44,071 nucleotides of DNA, taken from the NCBI GenBank assembly GCA_012964825.1, contig DTTI01000022.1, forward strand, positions 1 through 44,071. The letters are read 5' to 3'. The notes beneath the pieces were generated by a model. It had not been told where the DNA came from and ran no database searches. It was given only the letters and a program-made list of their open reading frames with translations. The translations under genes were made by a program, and so were the position numbers. The stretch comes from Candidatus Neomarinimicrobiota bacterium (GTDB lineage: Bacteria > Fidelibacterota > Marinisomatia > Marinisomatales > S15-B10). Shown here piece by piece: positions 1-12,720 of this stretch; within the stretch, counting starts at the first letter, position 1; every line of letters begins with the position of its first letter.

Positions 1-1
1 T

Positions 2-3000
2 GTCATTTTGTTAAGCACTGCGACCGCACCCACCTCTCAAGCAGTTCATGAACATTCGGGTGTTGGTATAGTTGCGTATGGCAGTGATGAAAATCTTTCT
101 GCCGCGACGGAGGCGTCCCTTTCAATCTCAGGTTTGACAGCAAGCACTGATTATTCTATCTATGTGGTTTTGGAATACAATGAAGAGCTTCAGTCAAGTC
201 CCACAAGAATAGACATTTCCACAGACGTGGTTGCGCCGGCTTTTGCCAGTGGTTATCCAGCCATAAGTAATGAAGGTCAGACATCATTCACTCTCAAAGT
301 GAAAGCGGGGGAAGCCGGAACGGCATACTATGTGGTTCTGGCTGATGGAGCAACACGCCCTGATACGACAAAGATTAAGGCCGGGGACGATGCCAGCGGA
401 ACTGACGCTACCGCAAGCGGAAAAATGACCATTGCGGCCAGCGTTGAGAATACAGCCAGTATTACTGGCCTTACGGCGGGAATCAGTTACGATGTCTGGG
501 TAACGGCGGAGGATGCCAACGGCAACATTACAACAGCATCGAAGAAAGATGTGACTACCCTTGCGCTCCCGAAAAAACTGACCGTGAAGCAGGATGGGAG
601 CGGTGATTATCCAACCATTTCATCCGCCATTAGTGCCGCATCAAGCGCAACTGCAGATACGGTTGTGGTCTATGCCGGGACTTATCAAGAGAATGTGAAT
701 TTCGGTGGAAAAAATCTGGTGGTCAGGAGCGATACTGGAGCGGAAAACACCATCATTACACCTTCTAACAATGGTCTTGCTATTGTCTGGTTTTACAGTG
801 GAGAACCGTCAACGGCAAAACTGATTGGCTTTACATTAAAGGACGGTGGCGCTCTTCAGGGGAGTGCCTTGAATATTGAGACCAGTTCAAGCCCCACTAT
901 AGAAAACTGCATCATCACCAATTCAAAAGGTTATCCTGTCCGATTCTACAATTCTGCTTCCGTTATCAAGAATACACTTATTTACAACAACACCGGCGAT
1001 GGAGTCTTTTATTTCGATAACTATACTACTACTTCTTATCCAGAAATCATCAACTGCACTGTAGCGAATAATACTGGTTATGGCATCCAGAACGCCAAGT
1101 CGTACAAGCCCATTGCTAAGAACAGTATTTTCTACGGGAACAGTTCCGGCGGCGCCTTTGGAAATCTGGATATCACCTATTCCATAGTTGAGGGGACTTA
1201 TACAGGAACAGGTAACAAGGATTCAGATCCACTTTTTAAAGGGAGCGCAAATGCTTCTGATTACAAATTAACCGACTATTCACCGGCCATTGGTTCGGCC
1301 ACTGCTACCGGTGCTCCCACAACTGATTTGGCAAGTACCAACCGAGGTTCCCCTCCGGACATAGGTGCGTACGAAAACAGCCTCAGCACGCCCCTTTCAG
1401 ACACCTATGTGCCTGTAGTGAGTCACGTAAGGGAAGGCTCCGCAGGTGATCTATCTTTTATCGGTACACAGAGCCAGATGTCAGCACATTGGAATGGAAG
1501 TGATGAAGGGAGCGGAATTAGCTATTACGAGTATGCTGTTGATACTGATAATACAAATATCACCGGCAGTGTAGTAGCATGGACCAACGCAGGTACGGAT
1601 ACGTCCGTTACCATTACTGGGCTTAGCCTAACTGAGGGAACTACCTATTATGTTTCTGTCAGGGCTTACGATGTGGTAAAAAATGTATCGGTTGTTGTTA
1701 CGAGCAACGGAGTAAAAGTGGATATAACAACACCCATCGCTGGAATAGTTGTTCACGGTACCGATACTGGTACGCACTTCTATTGGACCGGTAACAGCAG
1801 TTCAATAACAGCCACCTGGAGTGGTTTTAGCGATGCGGCTAGTGGGATAAAGGAATATGAGGTTCTTCTGCGTGATACCTTGAATAATACTAATATTGTA
1901 GACTGGACAAATACCGGTACAGCTCTAACAAAGACTTTTTCAGAGCTGACATTGGTAAATAATGGGCAGTATTATTTTAAAGTGAGAGCATCAGATCTTG
2001 TGGGGAATCTCTCGCAATTTGCCGCATCAGGTATTGTTCAGGTTGACACAGAAAAACCGGTTGTCACCACACTTGTAGAAACAGCGGAAGGTTCAGAAGA
2101 AGATATTGACTGGGTTGGGCCTGGTATGAATGTTATACATCGCTGGAAGGGTCAAGACAATGGCCAAATATTGCACTATGAGTTTTCAGCTGGAACCAGC
2201 GAAGGTGCTACAAATGTCATTGCTTGGGCGAATGTCAGTCTGGACACAACTGACACAACTTCTTCTGAGAATTATGAGGAAGGATTAACCTACTTCACCA
2301 ATGTTCAGGCAAAAGATAAGGCAGATAATCTCAGCGATGTACTTACAAGTGACGGTTTTCAGTTTGATGAGACTCCGCCAAAAACCGGCAGTGTAAGCGA
2401 TGGTGCATCCGCAGATATCGATTTTTCTGGATCCGAGAGTTCCATAACCTTCAACTGGACCGGTTTTGAAGATGCGGGGAGCGGTATAAATCACTATATG
2501 GTAGCCCTGGGGACGACACCGGAAGGGGAGGATGTTCTTGAGTTAAAAGATGTGGGCGATGTTACGAGCGAGACACTTTCAAATCTTTATCTAGATCACG
2601 GTGTTACCTACTATTGCTCAGTGATGGCCGTTGACGAAGTAGGTAACGAATCAGATCTTGTCTCATCTAACGGATTTACTGTAGACATTTATCCCGGTCC
2701 TCCCACCGTAGCAAGTTCGTCTCCGGCAGGAGAAGTGTTCCTTTCTCTCATCAGTGAATCTGAGATCGTTTTCAAGTTTTCTGAACCAGTCGATTACGGT
2801 GATTTTGACATTTGGTCAGATATGAGCGAACTCACCTTCTCTACATCGGAAGACCAGGACAGCATTGCATTTATCCTAACTCCGCCATTGACAAGTCTCG
2901 ATACAGTCTACATAAACCTGAGCAATTTAACGGATCTAAGTGGGCTCACAGGGGAGGATACTCTCTTTACATTTGCCACAGAGTTAATCGCTGATTATAA

Positions 3001-3862
3001 CCATGATCTTGTTATCGATGCCTCTGATCTATCCTCCCTGGCTAGCGGTTGGATGAATGAGGACTACACCTATGAGTTGGGTCCCGTCACTGGGGAAGCG
3101 CCTCATTTCGTTCCCCAGCTGGATGGTGATTACGATCTGAGGGACGTCATGGCCTATACCCGTATGTGGCACTGGTATCACGAAACTCCAAAGCTATTGA
3201 ACCTTGCGCGGGCTAATCTGGGTGAAGAGCTTGAAGTTACGGTTAATGACAAATCGCTGGCCGTCACCATTCCCGAACATGTTATTGCGGGGCAGCTGGC
3301 TTTCCAGATGACCGGCAGTGAGGCTATTATCACACTTCCGGCAGAAAAAACTGGAGATATGATCGTGTTGAGCCACGTTGAAGAAGGCCTTCAGCAAAGT
3401 CTCATCGATTTTGCTTATCTTGGAGGTGAAGGGAAAAGAAATTTTGTTCTGCCGCTGGAGTTCGGCAGGTACAGCTCCACCATCACTGTCTCTTATGCAC
3501 TCTATGCAGAGGGCGGAACCATCGACCGCCAGGGTGTGAAGACCATGGATATTACGCCTGTCCCGGTTGAATTTGTCTTAGATCAGAATTACCCTAACCC
3601 TTTCAACCCTACCACACGGATCGAGTACGGCTTGCCTGTAAATGGGCAAGTGAAACTGACTGTCTATGACCTGCTTGGCCAGGAAGTCCGCACCCTCATT
3701 CCCGGTTCGGATCAGATCGCGGGGTTCCATAATATCATGTGGGATGCTAGGGATGAGAGAGGTGTGGCCGTCAGCGCTGGTGTCTATATCTATCGCTTAG
3801 CGGTAAGGGGAGAGGACGGTCAGAAATTTTCCAGGACGAAAAAGATGGTACTCTTAAAATAG
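2..3862 (+). CDS. Large secreted multidomain protein: beta-helix, FN3-like repeats, dockerin-like region, type IX sorting domain (5' partial)
   Basis: The frame is open to the left edge, so the N-terminus and signal peptide lie outside the window. Numbering from the TTG at 8: residues 1-185 hold two fibronectin-III-like beta domains. Residues about 190-455 look like a right-handed parallel beta-helix, opening with QDGSGDYPTISSAI as in pectin-active and other polysaccharide-binding helices. Four further FN3-like modules follow (about 465-885, each ending in a VDxxxP-type linker), then an SbsA/Big_5-like Ig domain (about 890-985). Residues 990-1055 are Asp-rich and dockerin-like (ADYNHDLVIDASDLSSLA, then DGDYDLRDVMAYTRMW). 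The last 90 residues are a sorting domain with NYPNPFNPTT and a GVYIYRL-type end. I infer a cell-surface or secreted adhesin or glycan-binding protein exported by type IX secretion. No catalytic residues can be assigned, so an enzymatic role is unproven. Confidence 0.85.
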   Translation, partial: VILLSTATAPTSQAVHEHSGVGIVAYGSDENLSAATEASLSISGLTASTDYSIYVVLEYNEELQSSPTRIDISTDVVAPAFASGYPAISNEGQTSFTLKVKAGEAGTAYYVVLADGATRPDTTKIKAGDDASGTDATASGKMTIAASVENTASITGLTAGISYDVWVTAEDANGNITTASKKDVTTLALPKKLTVKQDGSGDYPTISSAISAASSATADTVVVYAGTYQENVNFGGKNLVVRSDTGAENTIITPSNNGLAIVWFYSGEPSTAKLIGFTLKDGGALQGSALNIETSSSPTIENCIITNSKGYPVRFYNSASVIKNTLIYNNTGDGVFYFDNYTTTSYPEIINCTVANNTGYGIQNAKSYKPIAKNSIFYGNSSGGAFGNLDITYSIVEGTYTGTGNKDSDPLFKGSANASDYKLTDYSPAIGSATATGAPTTDLASTNRGSPPDIGAYENSLSTPLSDTYVPVVSHVREGSAGDLSFIGTQSQMSAHWNGSDEGSGISYYEYAVDTDNTNITGSVVAWTNAGTDTSVTITGLSLTEGTTYYVSVRAYDVVKNVSVVVTSNGVKVDITTPIAGIVVHGTDTGTHFYWTGNSSSITATWSGFSDAASGIKEYEVLLRDTLNNTNIVDWTNTGTALTKTFSELTLVNNGQYYFKVRASDLVGNLSQFAASGIVQVDTEKPVVTTLVETAEGSEEDIDWVGPGMNVIHRWKGQDNGQILHYEFSAGTSEGATNVIAWANVSLDTTDTTSSENYEEGLTYFTNVQAKDKADNLSDVLTSDGFQFDETPPKTGSVSDGASADIDFSGSESSITFNWTGFEDAGSGINHYMVALGTTPEGEDVLELKDVGDVTSETLSNLYLDHGVTYYCSVMAVDEVGNESDLVSSNGFTVDIYPGPPTVASSSPAGEVFLSLISESEIVFKFSEPVDYGDFDIWSDMSELTFSTSEDQDSIAFILTPPLTSLDTVYINLSNLTDLSGLTGEDTLFTFATELIADYNHDLVIDASDLSSLASGWMNEDYTYELGPVTGEAPHFVPQLDGDYDLRDVMAYTRMWHWYHETPKLLNLARANLGEELEVTVNDKSLAVTIPEHVIAGQLAFQMTGSEAIITLPAEKTGDMIVLSHVEEGLQQSLIDFAYLGGEGKRNFVLPLEFGRYSSTITVSYALYAEGGTIDRQGVKTMDITPVPVEFVLDQNYPNPFNPTTRIEYGLPVNGQVKLTVYDLLGQEVRTLIPGSDQIAGFHNIMWDARDERGVAVSAGVYIYRLAVRGEDGQKFSRTKKMVLLK

Positions 3863-3923
3863 GCCTTATCAATTCCTCCTTCTTTCTTTTTTCTATTATA
3901 ATTTTCACATAATTTGAATTTCC

Positions 3924-5030
3924 ATGGATTTTCTTAAAGATCTTACCATCGGTATCGAGGAAGAATACCAGATCGTGGACAAGGAAAGCCGCGAACTGAC
4001 CTCATTTGTTTCAGACTTTTTGGAACAGGGGGCGATCCTTTTTCGAGATCAGGTGAAGCCGGAATTCCTCCAGTCACAGATAGAGGTGGGGAGTAAGGTT
4101 TGCAAAAATGTTCAGGAAGGGCGGGAAGAGATCTGCCGTTTGAGGAATATAGTTGCGGAGATTGCCGAAAAAAATAACAGGATGATTGTTGCGGCAGGGA
4201 CACATCCTTTCTCAAGCTGGCAGGATCAGCTGGTCACCGATAGGGAACGCTACCACGGGCTTCTCGATTCCATGCAACTGGTGGCCAAACGTCTGCTCAT
4301 CTTTGGCATGCATATTCATGTAGGTATCGAAGACAGGGATCTACAGATAGATATCATGAACCAGATGAGTTATTTCATGCCCCATATTCTGACCCTATCA
4401 ACTTCTTCTCCTTTCTGGCTGGGTGAGAAAACAGGTTTCAAGTCTTACCGCAGTATCGTGTTTGAAGATCTTCCCAGAACGGGAATACCTGAAAGGTTTG
4501 ATTCAGCCCTGGAATATGATAAATATGTGAATACCCTCATTGATTGCGGCAGTATCGATGAGCCTTCCAAGATATGGTGGGATATCCGTCCGCATTCGAA
4601 GTTTCCCACACTGGAATTCAGAATCTGTGATTGTACCACCAAGGTGGATGAGGTGATAGCCATTGCGGCCCTGATTCAGGCCCTGGTTGCAAAACTGATC
4701 CAGTATCGAAGAAACAACCAGACATGGCGAACCTACCGTCCTTCCATGATTGCTGAGAACAAGTGGCGAGCAATGAAGGATGGGATTAATGGGAGTCTCA
4801 TCGATTTTGGAAAAAAGACAGAAGGGCTTGTCCCTTCACTGATTGAAGAAATTATTGATCTGGTGGATGACGTTTTAGACCCTCTTGGTACCAGAGAAGA
4901 AGTGGAATATGTCCGGACTATATTGAAAAATGGAGCCAGTGCTGACAGGCAGCTAACCTGTTTTGAGAAAACCGGCAGTATGAAATCGGTGGTGGACCAG
5001 CTGGGGGCTGAGACTTTGGAAGGAATCTGA
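3924..5030 (+). CDS. YbdK-type carboxylate-amine ligase (glutamate-cysteine ligase 2 family)
   Basis: The 368-residue protein has the family's usual length and hallmarks: GIEEEYQIVD at residues 10-19 (the acidic metal/ATP-binding start), AGTHPFSSW near 92, MHIHVGIED near 130, and WWDIRPHSKFPTLEFRICD near 215. The family joins a carboxylate to an amine using ATP. The E. coli relative has weak glutamate-cysteine ligase activity, and the true substrate is generally unknown. Start is the ATG at 3924, the first in frame after the preceding stop, with no strong Shine-Dalgarno. It lies 61 bases after the sorting-domain protein and is closed by a clear terminator, so it may be its own transcription unit. 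A glutathione- or small-thiol-related role is possible but not shown. Confidence 0.9.
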   Translation: MDFLKDLTIGIEEEYQIVDKESRELTSFVSDFLEQGAILFRDQVKPEFLQSQIEVGSKVCKNVQEGREEICRLRNIVAEIAEKNNRMIVAAGTHPFSSWQDQLVTDRERYHGLLDSMQLVAKRLLIFGMHIHVGIEDRDLQIDIMNQMSYFMPHILTLSTSSPFWLGEKTGFKSYRSIVFEDLPRTGIPERFDSALEYDKYVNTLIDCGSIDEPSKIWWDIRPHSKFPTLEFRICDCTTKVDEVIAIAALIQALVAKLIQYRRNNQTWRTYRPSMIAENKWRAMKDGINGSLIDFGKKTEGLVPSLIEEIIDLVDDVLDPLGTREEVEYVRTILKNGASADRQLTCFEKTGSMKSVVDQLGAETLEGI

Positions 5031-5057
5031 AGCAACACAACCCGTATCTTTTGCTTT

Positions 5058-8290
<3,233 letters not shown>

Positions 8291-8380
8291 TGAAATATCT
8301 TTTATCACTTCTCCTTAAAAATGCTTATCCTAAAATAATTGCTGAGCTAGGTTGTTGATTTCCAATAAAAAAATAGATCC

Positions 8381-10009
8381 ATGAATGTAATCTCTATTGC
8401 TTCGTTCATTTTTGCAACGGGTGCTGTTGCCATTGTTACCTATCTCATTGTAAGTAGAATGAAAAAATCAAAGAATGCTACTGAAGAATATTTCACGGGG
8501 GGTAGGGCATTGTCATGGCCCGTTGTAGGTGGTTCGCTTCTTTTGACAAACCTTTCAACAGAGCAGCTTGTAGGATTGAACGGTGATGTCTTTGGGGACA
8601 AGGCTTTGGTAGGAATTGCATGGGAAGCTTTGGCTGCATTCGCCATGATTGCAACAGCATTATTGTTTTTACCTACCTATTTAGCAAGTGGTTTTACTAC
8701 GACGCCTGCGTTCCTGGAAAAACGATTTGACAAAATGACTCGATCCATGGTCTCAGGACTATTTTTGTTTGGATATATAACAGTGTTATTACCGGTCGTG
8801 TTATATACTGGATCTTTGGCACTGATCGGAATGTTTGATCTCAATTTTCCATTATGGCTAGTGGCTGCTACTATCGGAGTGCTGGGAAGTTCTTACGCCA
8901 TTTTTGGGGGACTCAAATCGGTAGCAGTTAGCGATACTCTTAACGGCATTGGTCTATTAATTGGCGGGCTAGCGGTACCTGTCCTGGCTCTGATTGCTCT
9001 AGGTGGCGGTTCTCTGTTTGAAGGCTTGAGCATATTAGGAAGTGAAAATCCAGATTACTTGGCCGTTCTCACCCGCAGCAATGTTGATGGGAAGACAGTG
9101 ACTGTACCCTGGCCCACGTTGCTGACGGGAATGATGTTTATTCAGGTGTTTTACTGGTCAACCAACCAGGTGATTGTTCAGCGGGCGATGGCGGCTCGCA
9201 GCCTGGAGGAAGGGCAGAAGGGAGTATTGTTTGCGTCGGCAATGAAACTGGTAGGTCCAATAATGCTCTGCTTGCCTGGCATTATAGCCCTTCATTTACC
9301 TCAATTAAATATCGATAAACAAGATCAGGTGTACGGGGCGGTAGTTCGGTACGTTCTGCCGGATTGGTCCCTTGGGCTTTTTGCGGCCGTACTTATGGGT
9401 TCTATTTTGAGTTCTTTCAACAGTGCCCTGAACAGTGCATCTACCCTTTTTTCACTACAATTTTATGAAGGCTATATCAACCCGGGTGCACAGGGAGATC
9501 AAACTGTTAAGGTGGGAAGGATTTTCAGTATAATCCTGGCTGTAGCTGCAATAATTATTGCGCCGTTACTGGCACAGTTGGAGTCAATTTTCCAGTACCT
9601 TCAGCAGGTCAACGGTCTTTATAGTGTCCCCATCATCGGAATTTTCCTTATGGGTATCCTTACCAAGCGCGTTCCTGCTCTCGCCGCCAAGGTGGGGATG
9701 CTGGTTGGCATGGGGGCTTACGCATTTTTTACTTTTGTAAACATCAAATCTGTCCCGTCCTTTTTAGCCAATGCAGATGGCGAACTTCACTTTTTACACG
9801 GCTATTTCATCAGTTTTGTGGCTGCCGTCAGCGTAATGCTGTTAATAGGTTGGATTAGACCCCGGTCTAAATCAGAAATTGCGACCAGCACAGTCTCCGT
9901 TAAGTCTCCGGTGGACATGACCCCTTGGATCTATGCCAAAACTGCTTCTTGGGCTATCATGGGCATTACAGTTATAATTTATATATTTCTTACTGGGATT
10001 TCAGGATAG
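8381..10009 (+). CDS. Sodium:solute symporter (SSS/SLC5 family), copy 1
   Basis: 542 residues with about 13-14 hydrophobic segments, the usual SSS topology and length. The N-terminal EEYFTGGRALSWPVVGGSLLLTN is the family's conserved first-helix region, and the middle holds FYWSTNQVIVQRAMAARSLEEGQKG, typical of SGLT-like members where the conserved NQxxxQR lies between helices. FNSALNSASTLFS in the second half is the conserved sodium-site-like helix. The substrate cannot be read from sequence; SGLT-like members carry sugars, inositol or similar solutes. It lies 90 bases after the beta-galactosidase, so uptake of the released sugar is a reasonable alternative to a link with the downstream racemase-fold enzyme, which begins 11 bases after its stop. 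Confidence 0.92.
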   Translation: MNVISIASFIFATGAVAIVTYLIVSRMKKSKNATEEYFTGGRALSWPVVGGSLLLTNLSTEQLVGLNGDVFGDKALVGIAWEALAAFAMIATALLFLPTYLASGFTTTPAFLEKRFDKMTRSMVSGLFLFGYITVLLPVVLYTGSLALIGMFDLNFPLWLVAATIGVLGSSYAIFGGLKSVAVSDTLNGIGLLIGGLAVPVLALIALGGGSLFEGLSILGSENPDYLAVLTRSNVDGKTVTVPWPTLLTGMMFIQVFYWSTNQVIVQRAMAARSLEEGQKGVLFASAMKLVGPIMLCLPGIIALHLPQLNIDKQDQVYGAVVRYVLPDWSLGLFAAVLMGSILSSFNSALNSASTLFSLQFYEGYINPGAQGDQTVKVGRIFSIILAVAAIIIAPLLAQLESIFQYLQQVNGLYSVPIIGIFLMGILTKRVPALAAKVGMLVGMGAYAFFTFVNIKSVPSFLANADGELHFLHGYFISFVAAVSVMLLIGWIRPRSKSEIATSTVSVKSPVDMTPWIYAKTASWAIMGITVIIYIFLTGISG

Positions 10010-10020
10010 CAACAATCCAA

Positions 10021-11070
10021 ATGGACCTGATTGACATTTCAAATCTGGGGAATTGGGAGGCTCCGAAAAGCTGGTTGAAGATTTCAACAATTGATGCCCA
10101 CACGGGTGGTGAACCTTTACGAATTATTACAGATGGTTTTCCTGATTTGGAGGGCACCACAGTTCTGGAAAAAAGGTCCTTTGTCCGTGAACATTACGAC
10201 TATCTTCGTACTGTTTTAATGTGGGAACCGAGAGGCCATTCTGACATGTACGGTGCCATCATTGTTGAGCCCAACTCTTCTGATGCTGATTTTGGTGTCA
10301 TTTTTATGCATAACGAAGGTTACTCCACGGGGTGTGGGCATGCGGTGATTGCGCTGGCGAAAGTATTTATTGAGACGGAGCTTATCCCCATGGAAGGTCC
10401 TATAACTCCTGTTGTCATGGACGTTCCTTCCGGCAGGGTATACGCCGAGGTGCTTTCTGAAAAAGGGAAAGTGACTGGTGCACAATTCCGGAATGTCCCG
10501 TCCTTTGTTCAACATCTGGATAACGAAGTTGATGTTCCGAATCTTGGTTCTGTTAAAGTTGACATCGCATTCGGCGGTGCGTTCTATGCATATGTTGATA
10601 CAGTACAAATAGGACTCGACTGTTCTCCTGAAAATATTTCGAATCTCATTGAAGCAGGGATGGCCATAAAGAGAGCAGTGTCACAATCCGTGGCAGTGGA
10701 TCACCCAACTGCACCAGAAATGAATTATCTTTATGGAACCATTTTCGTGGGGAAAAGCGCCAGTCCAGATCATCACAGTCGGCATGTCTGTATTTTCGCT
10801 GACGGGCAGGTAGATCGCTGTCCCACAGGGACGGGCGTCAGCGGCAGGCTGGCCATTCTCCACGCAAGAGGTGAGATTCAAATGGGGCAGATGATAACCA
10901 TTGATTCGATCCTTGGTACTACGTTTACCGGACAGATCAAGGAAAAGGTGAAAGTGGGAGAGTGCGACGGTGTGATTCCCGAAGTGGGTGGCAATGCTCA
11001 CATTACCGGTCGCCAGACATTCTTCATCGATCCCGATGATCCGCTGAAGGATGGCTTTATTCTTAGATAG
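10021..11070 (+). CDS. Proline racemase superfamily; probable trans-3-hydroxy-L-proline dehydratase
   Basis: 349 residues, normal length for the proline racemase/4-hydroxyproline epimerase family. The first catalytic position is Cys105 in GYSTGCGHAVIALAK. The second, which is Cys in racemases and epimerases (SPCGTG), is Thr269 here in DRCPTGTGVSGR. In the family, including the human enzyme L3HYPDH, a Cys/Thr pair marks trans-3-hydroxy-L-proline dehydratases, which make delta1-pyrroline-2-carboxylate. Cys267, two residues before, replaces the usual Ser and is an oddity. I used the ATG at 10021; the frame extends upstream to 9925 but that would overlap the symporter by 85 bases and adds residues absent from the family. 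It is followed after 11 bases by the small membrane protein and two symporters, so it probably belongs to the same catabolic operon. Confidence 0.85.
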   Translation: MDLIDISNLGNWEAPKSWLKISTIDAHTGGEPLRIITDGFPDLEGTTVLEKRSFVREHYDYLRTVLMWEPRGHSDMYGAIIVEPNSSDADFGVIFMHNEGYSTGCGHAVIALAKVFIETELIPMEGPITPVVMDVPSGRVYAEVLSEKGKVTGAQFRNVPSFVQHLDNEVDVPNLGSVKVDIAFGGAFYAYVDTVQIGLDCSPENISNLIEAGMAIKRAVSQSVAVDHPTAPEMNYLYGTIFVGKSASPDHHSRHVCIFADGQVDRCPTGTGVSGRLAILHARGEIQMGQMITIDSILGTTFTGQIKEKVKVGECDGVIPEVGGNAHITGRQTFFIDPDDPLKDGFILR

Positions 11071-11081
11071 CAGGGATTAAT

Positions 11082-11300
11082 ATGTCACAATTTTTCTCTA
11101 TGGGTTCTGGTGACAGGTGGTACCTCTTGGTTATCACTTTTTTTTCAGTTGTGGCTTTCATGCCTTGGGCACGGACGGTGGAAGTAGGAGGGATGGCCGT
11201 CTTTGGTTGGCTCATGGCAATCCTTATGGTTTTCTCACCGGCAATCGCTCTAGTTCAGCTTTTCATCCGGCGGAAGCGGGGAGAGAACAATGGCCCTTGA
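11082..11300 (+). CDS. Small two-helix membrane protein, probable partner of the following symporter
   Basis: 72 residues with two hydrophobic helices (about 13-32 and 38-62), a WARTVEV linker and a basic tail (FIRRKRGEN). Size and topology resemble the small membrane subunits that accompany some sodium:solute symporters (for example YhdT-like proteins beside PanF, or DUF485 proteins beside acetate permeases). I cannot place it in a named family with confidence. Its stop overlaps the start of the next symporter by 11 bases, which implies translational coupling and supports a joint role. Start is the ATG at 11082, 11 bases after the dehydratase stop. Confidence 0.75.
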   Translation: MSQFFSMGSGDRWYLLVITFFSVVAFMPWARTVEVGGMAVFGWLMAILMVFSPAIALVQLFIRRKRGENNGP

Positions 11301-12717
11301 ACGGACGTTTGTAATTCTTTATCTCCTGGGATGTATTGCCATAGGTATCCTCGCTTCACGCAAAGTTTTGGCGTCCCGGGATGAATACTGGGTGGCTGGG
11401 CGGCGAATCGGGACTTGGGTGAACGCTATGGCCATAATGGCGGCGCTTGCCAGCGGCGGTTCCATCATTGGTGTTATGGGTCTGGCCTACGATCGCGGTG
11501 TCCCCTATACCTTGTCACTTTTTGCAGGGGCTGTTCTCGGTTTTCCACTGGCGTCTATTCTGGTGGCAAAGCCGCTCCGTAACTTTGGAAAATTCACTAT
11601 CACAGATTTTCTCACATTCAGGTATCCCCACGTTATTTTCCGATATCTCGTTCCTACACTCATTGTTGTGAGCTTCACGGTGTACATTGTGGCACAGATG
11701 AAAGCGGTGGGAATCACCGCCCAGACATTGCTGGGGATCCCATACCAGCAAGCTGTCACTCTTTCGGCGGTTGTATTTGTTCTTTACGTCTCCATTGGAG
11801 GCATGCTGGCCATTACTTGGACAGATGTGATTCAGGGAACCCTTATGCTATTAGTGATACTTGGGACTGCCTTTGCTATGATGATGCAAAACGGGACACC
11901 CTTGGCCATCATTGCCGATGCGTCAGTTAAAGCGCCTGAACTGGGTCAGGTAGCCAATCAGCCGCTAGCCAGCTATCTAGGCTCATTCGTTATTTGGGCA
12001 GCGGCTATTCCTGTCATTCCTCACATTGTCATGCGGGTGTTTACCGCCAAAGATTCCGGAGGAGCACGGCTGTCTCTCAATATCGCCATGGTGATGTACA
12101 GCATTATGATCCTCGCAGCGGTGATGGTAATTGTTCCGGTGGGAAAGATGTCCTTTCCTAATCTTCATGATGCAGACCAAATTTTCCTGGAAGTGATGAA
12201 AAACCAGTTCCCTCCCCTTGTAAGGGGTCTTGCAGTGGCAGCGGTCATTGCGGCTGTCATGTCCACCACCGATGCTTTGCTACTGGCTTGCAGCTCGGCC
12301 ATTTCCCACGACCTTCTGGGTGGTTATTTAAAGGAACACGTTTCAGAGAAAACAGAGAACATAATCAATGTGGCCATTGTCTGGGTTGTGGGTATAGCCG
12401 CCATGATTTTCGCCTACTCGCCTCCAAAACTGATCACTGAGTTTTATTCCGCCGCCATCGGTATGCTCAGCGCCGGGCTTTTTGTTCCGGTAGTTGCAGG
12501 ATTGTGGTGGAAGAAAGCCAACCTTTCTGGTGGTATTGCTTCTATTGTTTTGGGAGTTGGTGTCTATCTTACCGTTCAGTTCAATCCGGATGCCCCGCCT
12601 TTGGCAGCTATCCTTTACGGACTGCCAGCGAGCGCTTTGGCCATGGTAGTCTTCAGTCAATTCGGTCCGGTTACCTCTGATGATATCCAGTCTAAAGTAG
12701 AAGGTCTCCACCGTTAA
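11290..12717 (+). CDS. Sodium:solute symporter (SSS family), copy 2
   Basis: 475 residues with about 13 transmembrane segments. It has the family's first-helix region (SRDEYWVAGRRIGTWVNAMA), a GGSIIGVMGLAYDRG segment, GGMLAITWTDVIQG in the middle, and AAVMSTTDALLLACSSAIS, which contains the conserved Ser/Thr-Asp sodium-site helix. This pattern is closer to the proline/pantothenate/acetate branch than to the SGLT-like copy 1. It overlaps the small membrane protein by 11 bases and is followed after 3 bases by a third symporter. Substrate unknown; an amino acid, imino acid or carboxylate would fit the neighbouring hydroxyproline-type enzyme, but this is inference. Confidence 0.92.
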   Translation: MALERTFVILYLLGCIAIGILASRKVLASRDEYWVAGRRIGTWVNAMAIMAALASGGSIIGVMGLAYDRGVPYTLSLFAGAVLGFPLASILVAKPLRNFGKFTITDFLTFRYPHVIFRYLVPTLIVVSFTVYIVAQMKAVGITAQTLLGIPYQQAVTLSAVVFVLYVSIGGMLAITWTDVIQGTLMLLVILGTAFAMMMQNGTPLAIIADASVKAPELGQVANQPLASYLGSFVIWAAAIPVIPHIVMRVFTAKDSGGARLSLNIAMVMYSIMILAAVMVIVPVGKMSFPNLHDADQIFLEVMKNQFPPLVRGLAVAAVIAAVMSTTDALLLACSSAISHDLLGGYLKEHVSEKTENIINVAIVWVVGIAAMIFAYSPPKLITEFYSAAIGMLSAGLFVPVVAGLWWKKANLSGGIASIVLGVGVYLTVQFNPDAPPLAAILYGLPASALAMVVFSQFGPVTSDDIQSKVEGLHR

Positions 12718-12720
12718 ACA

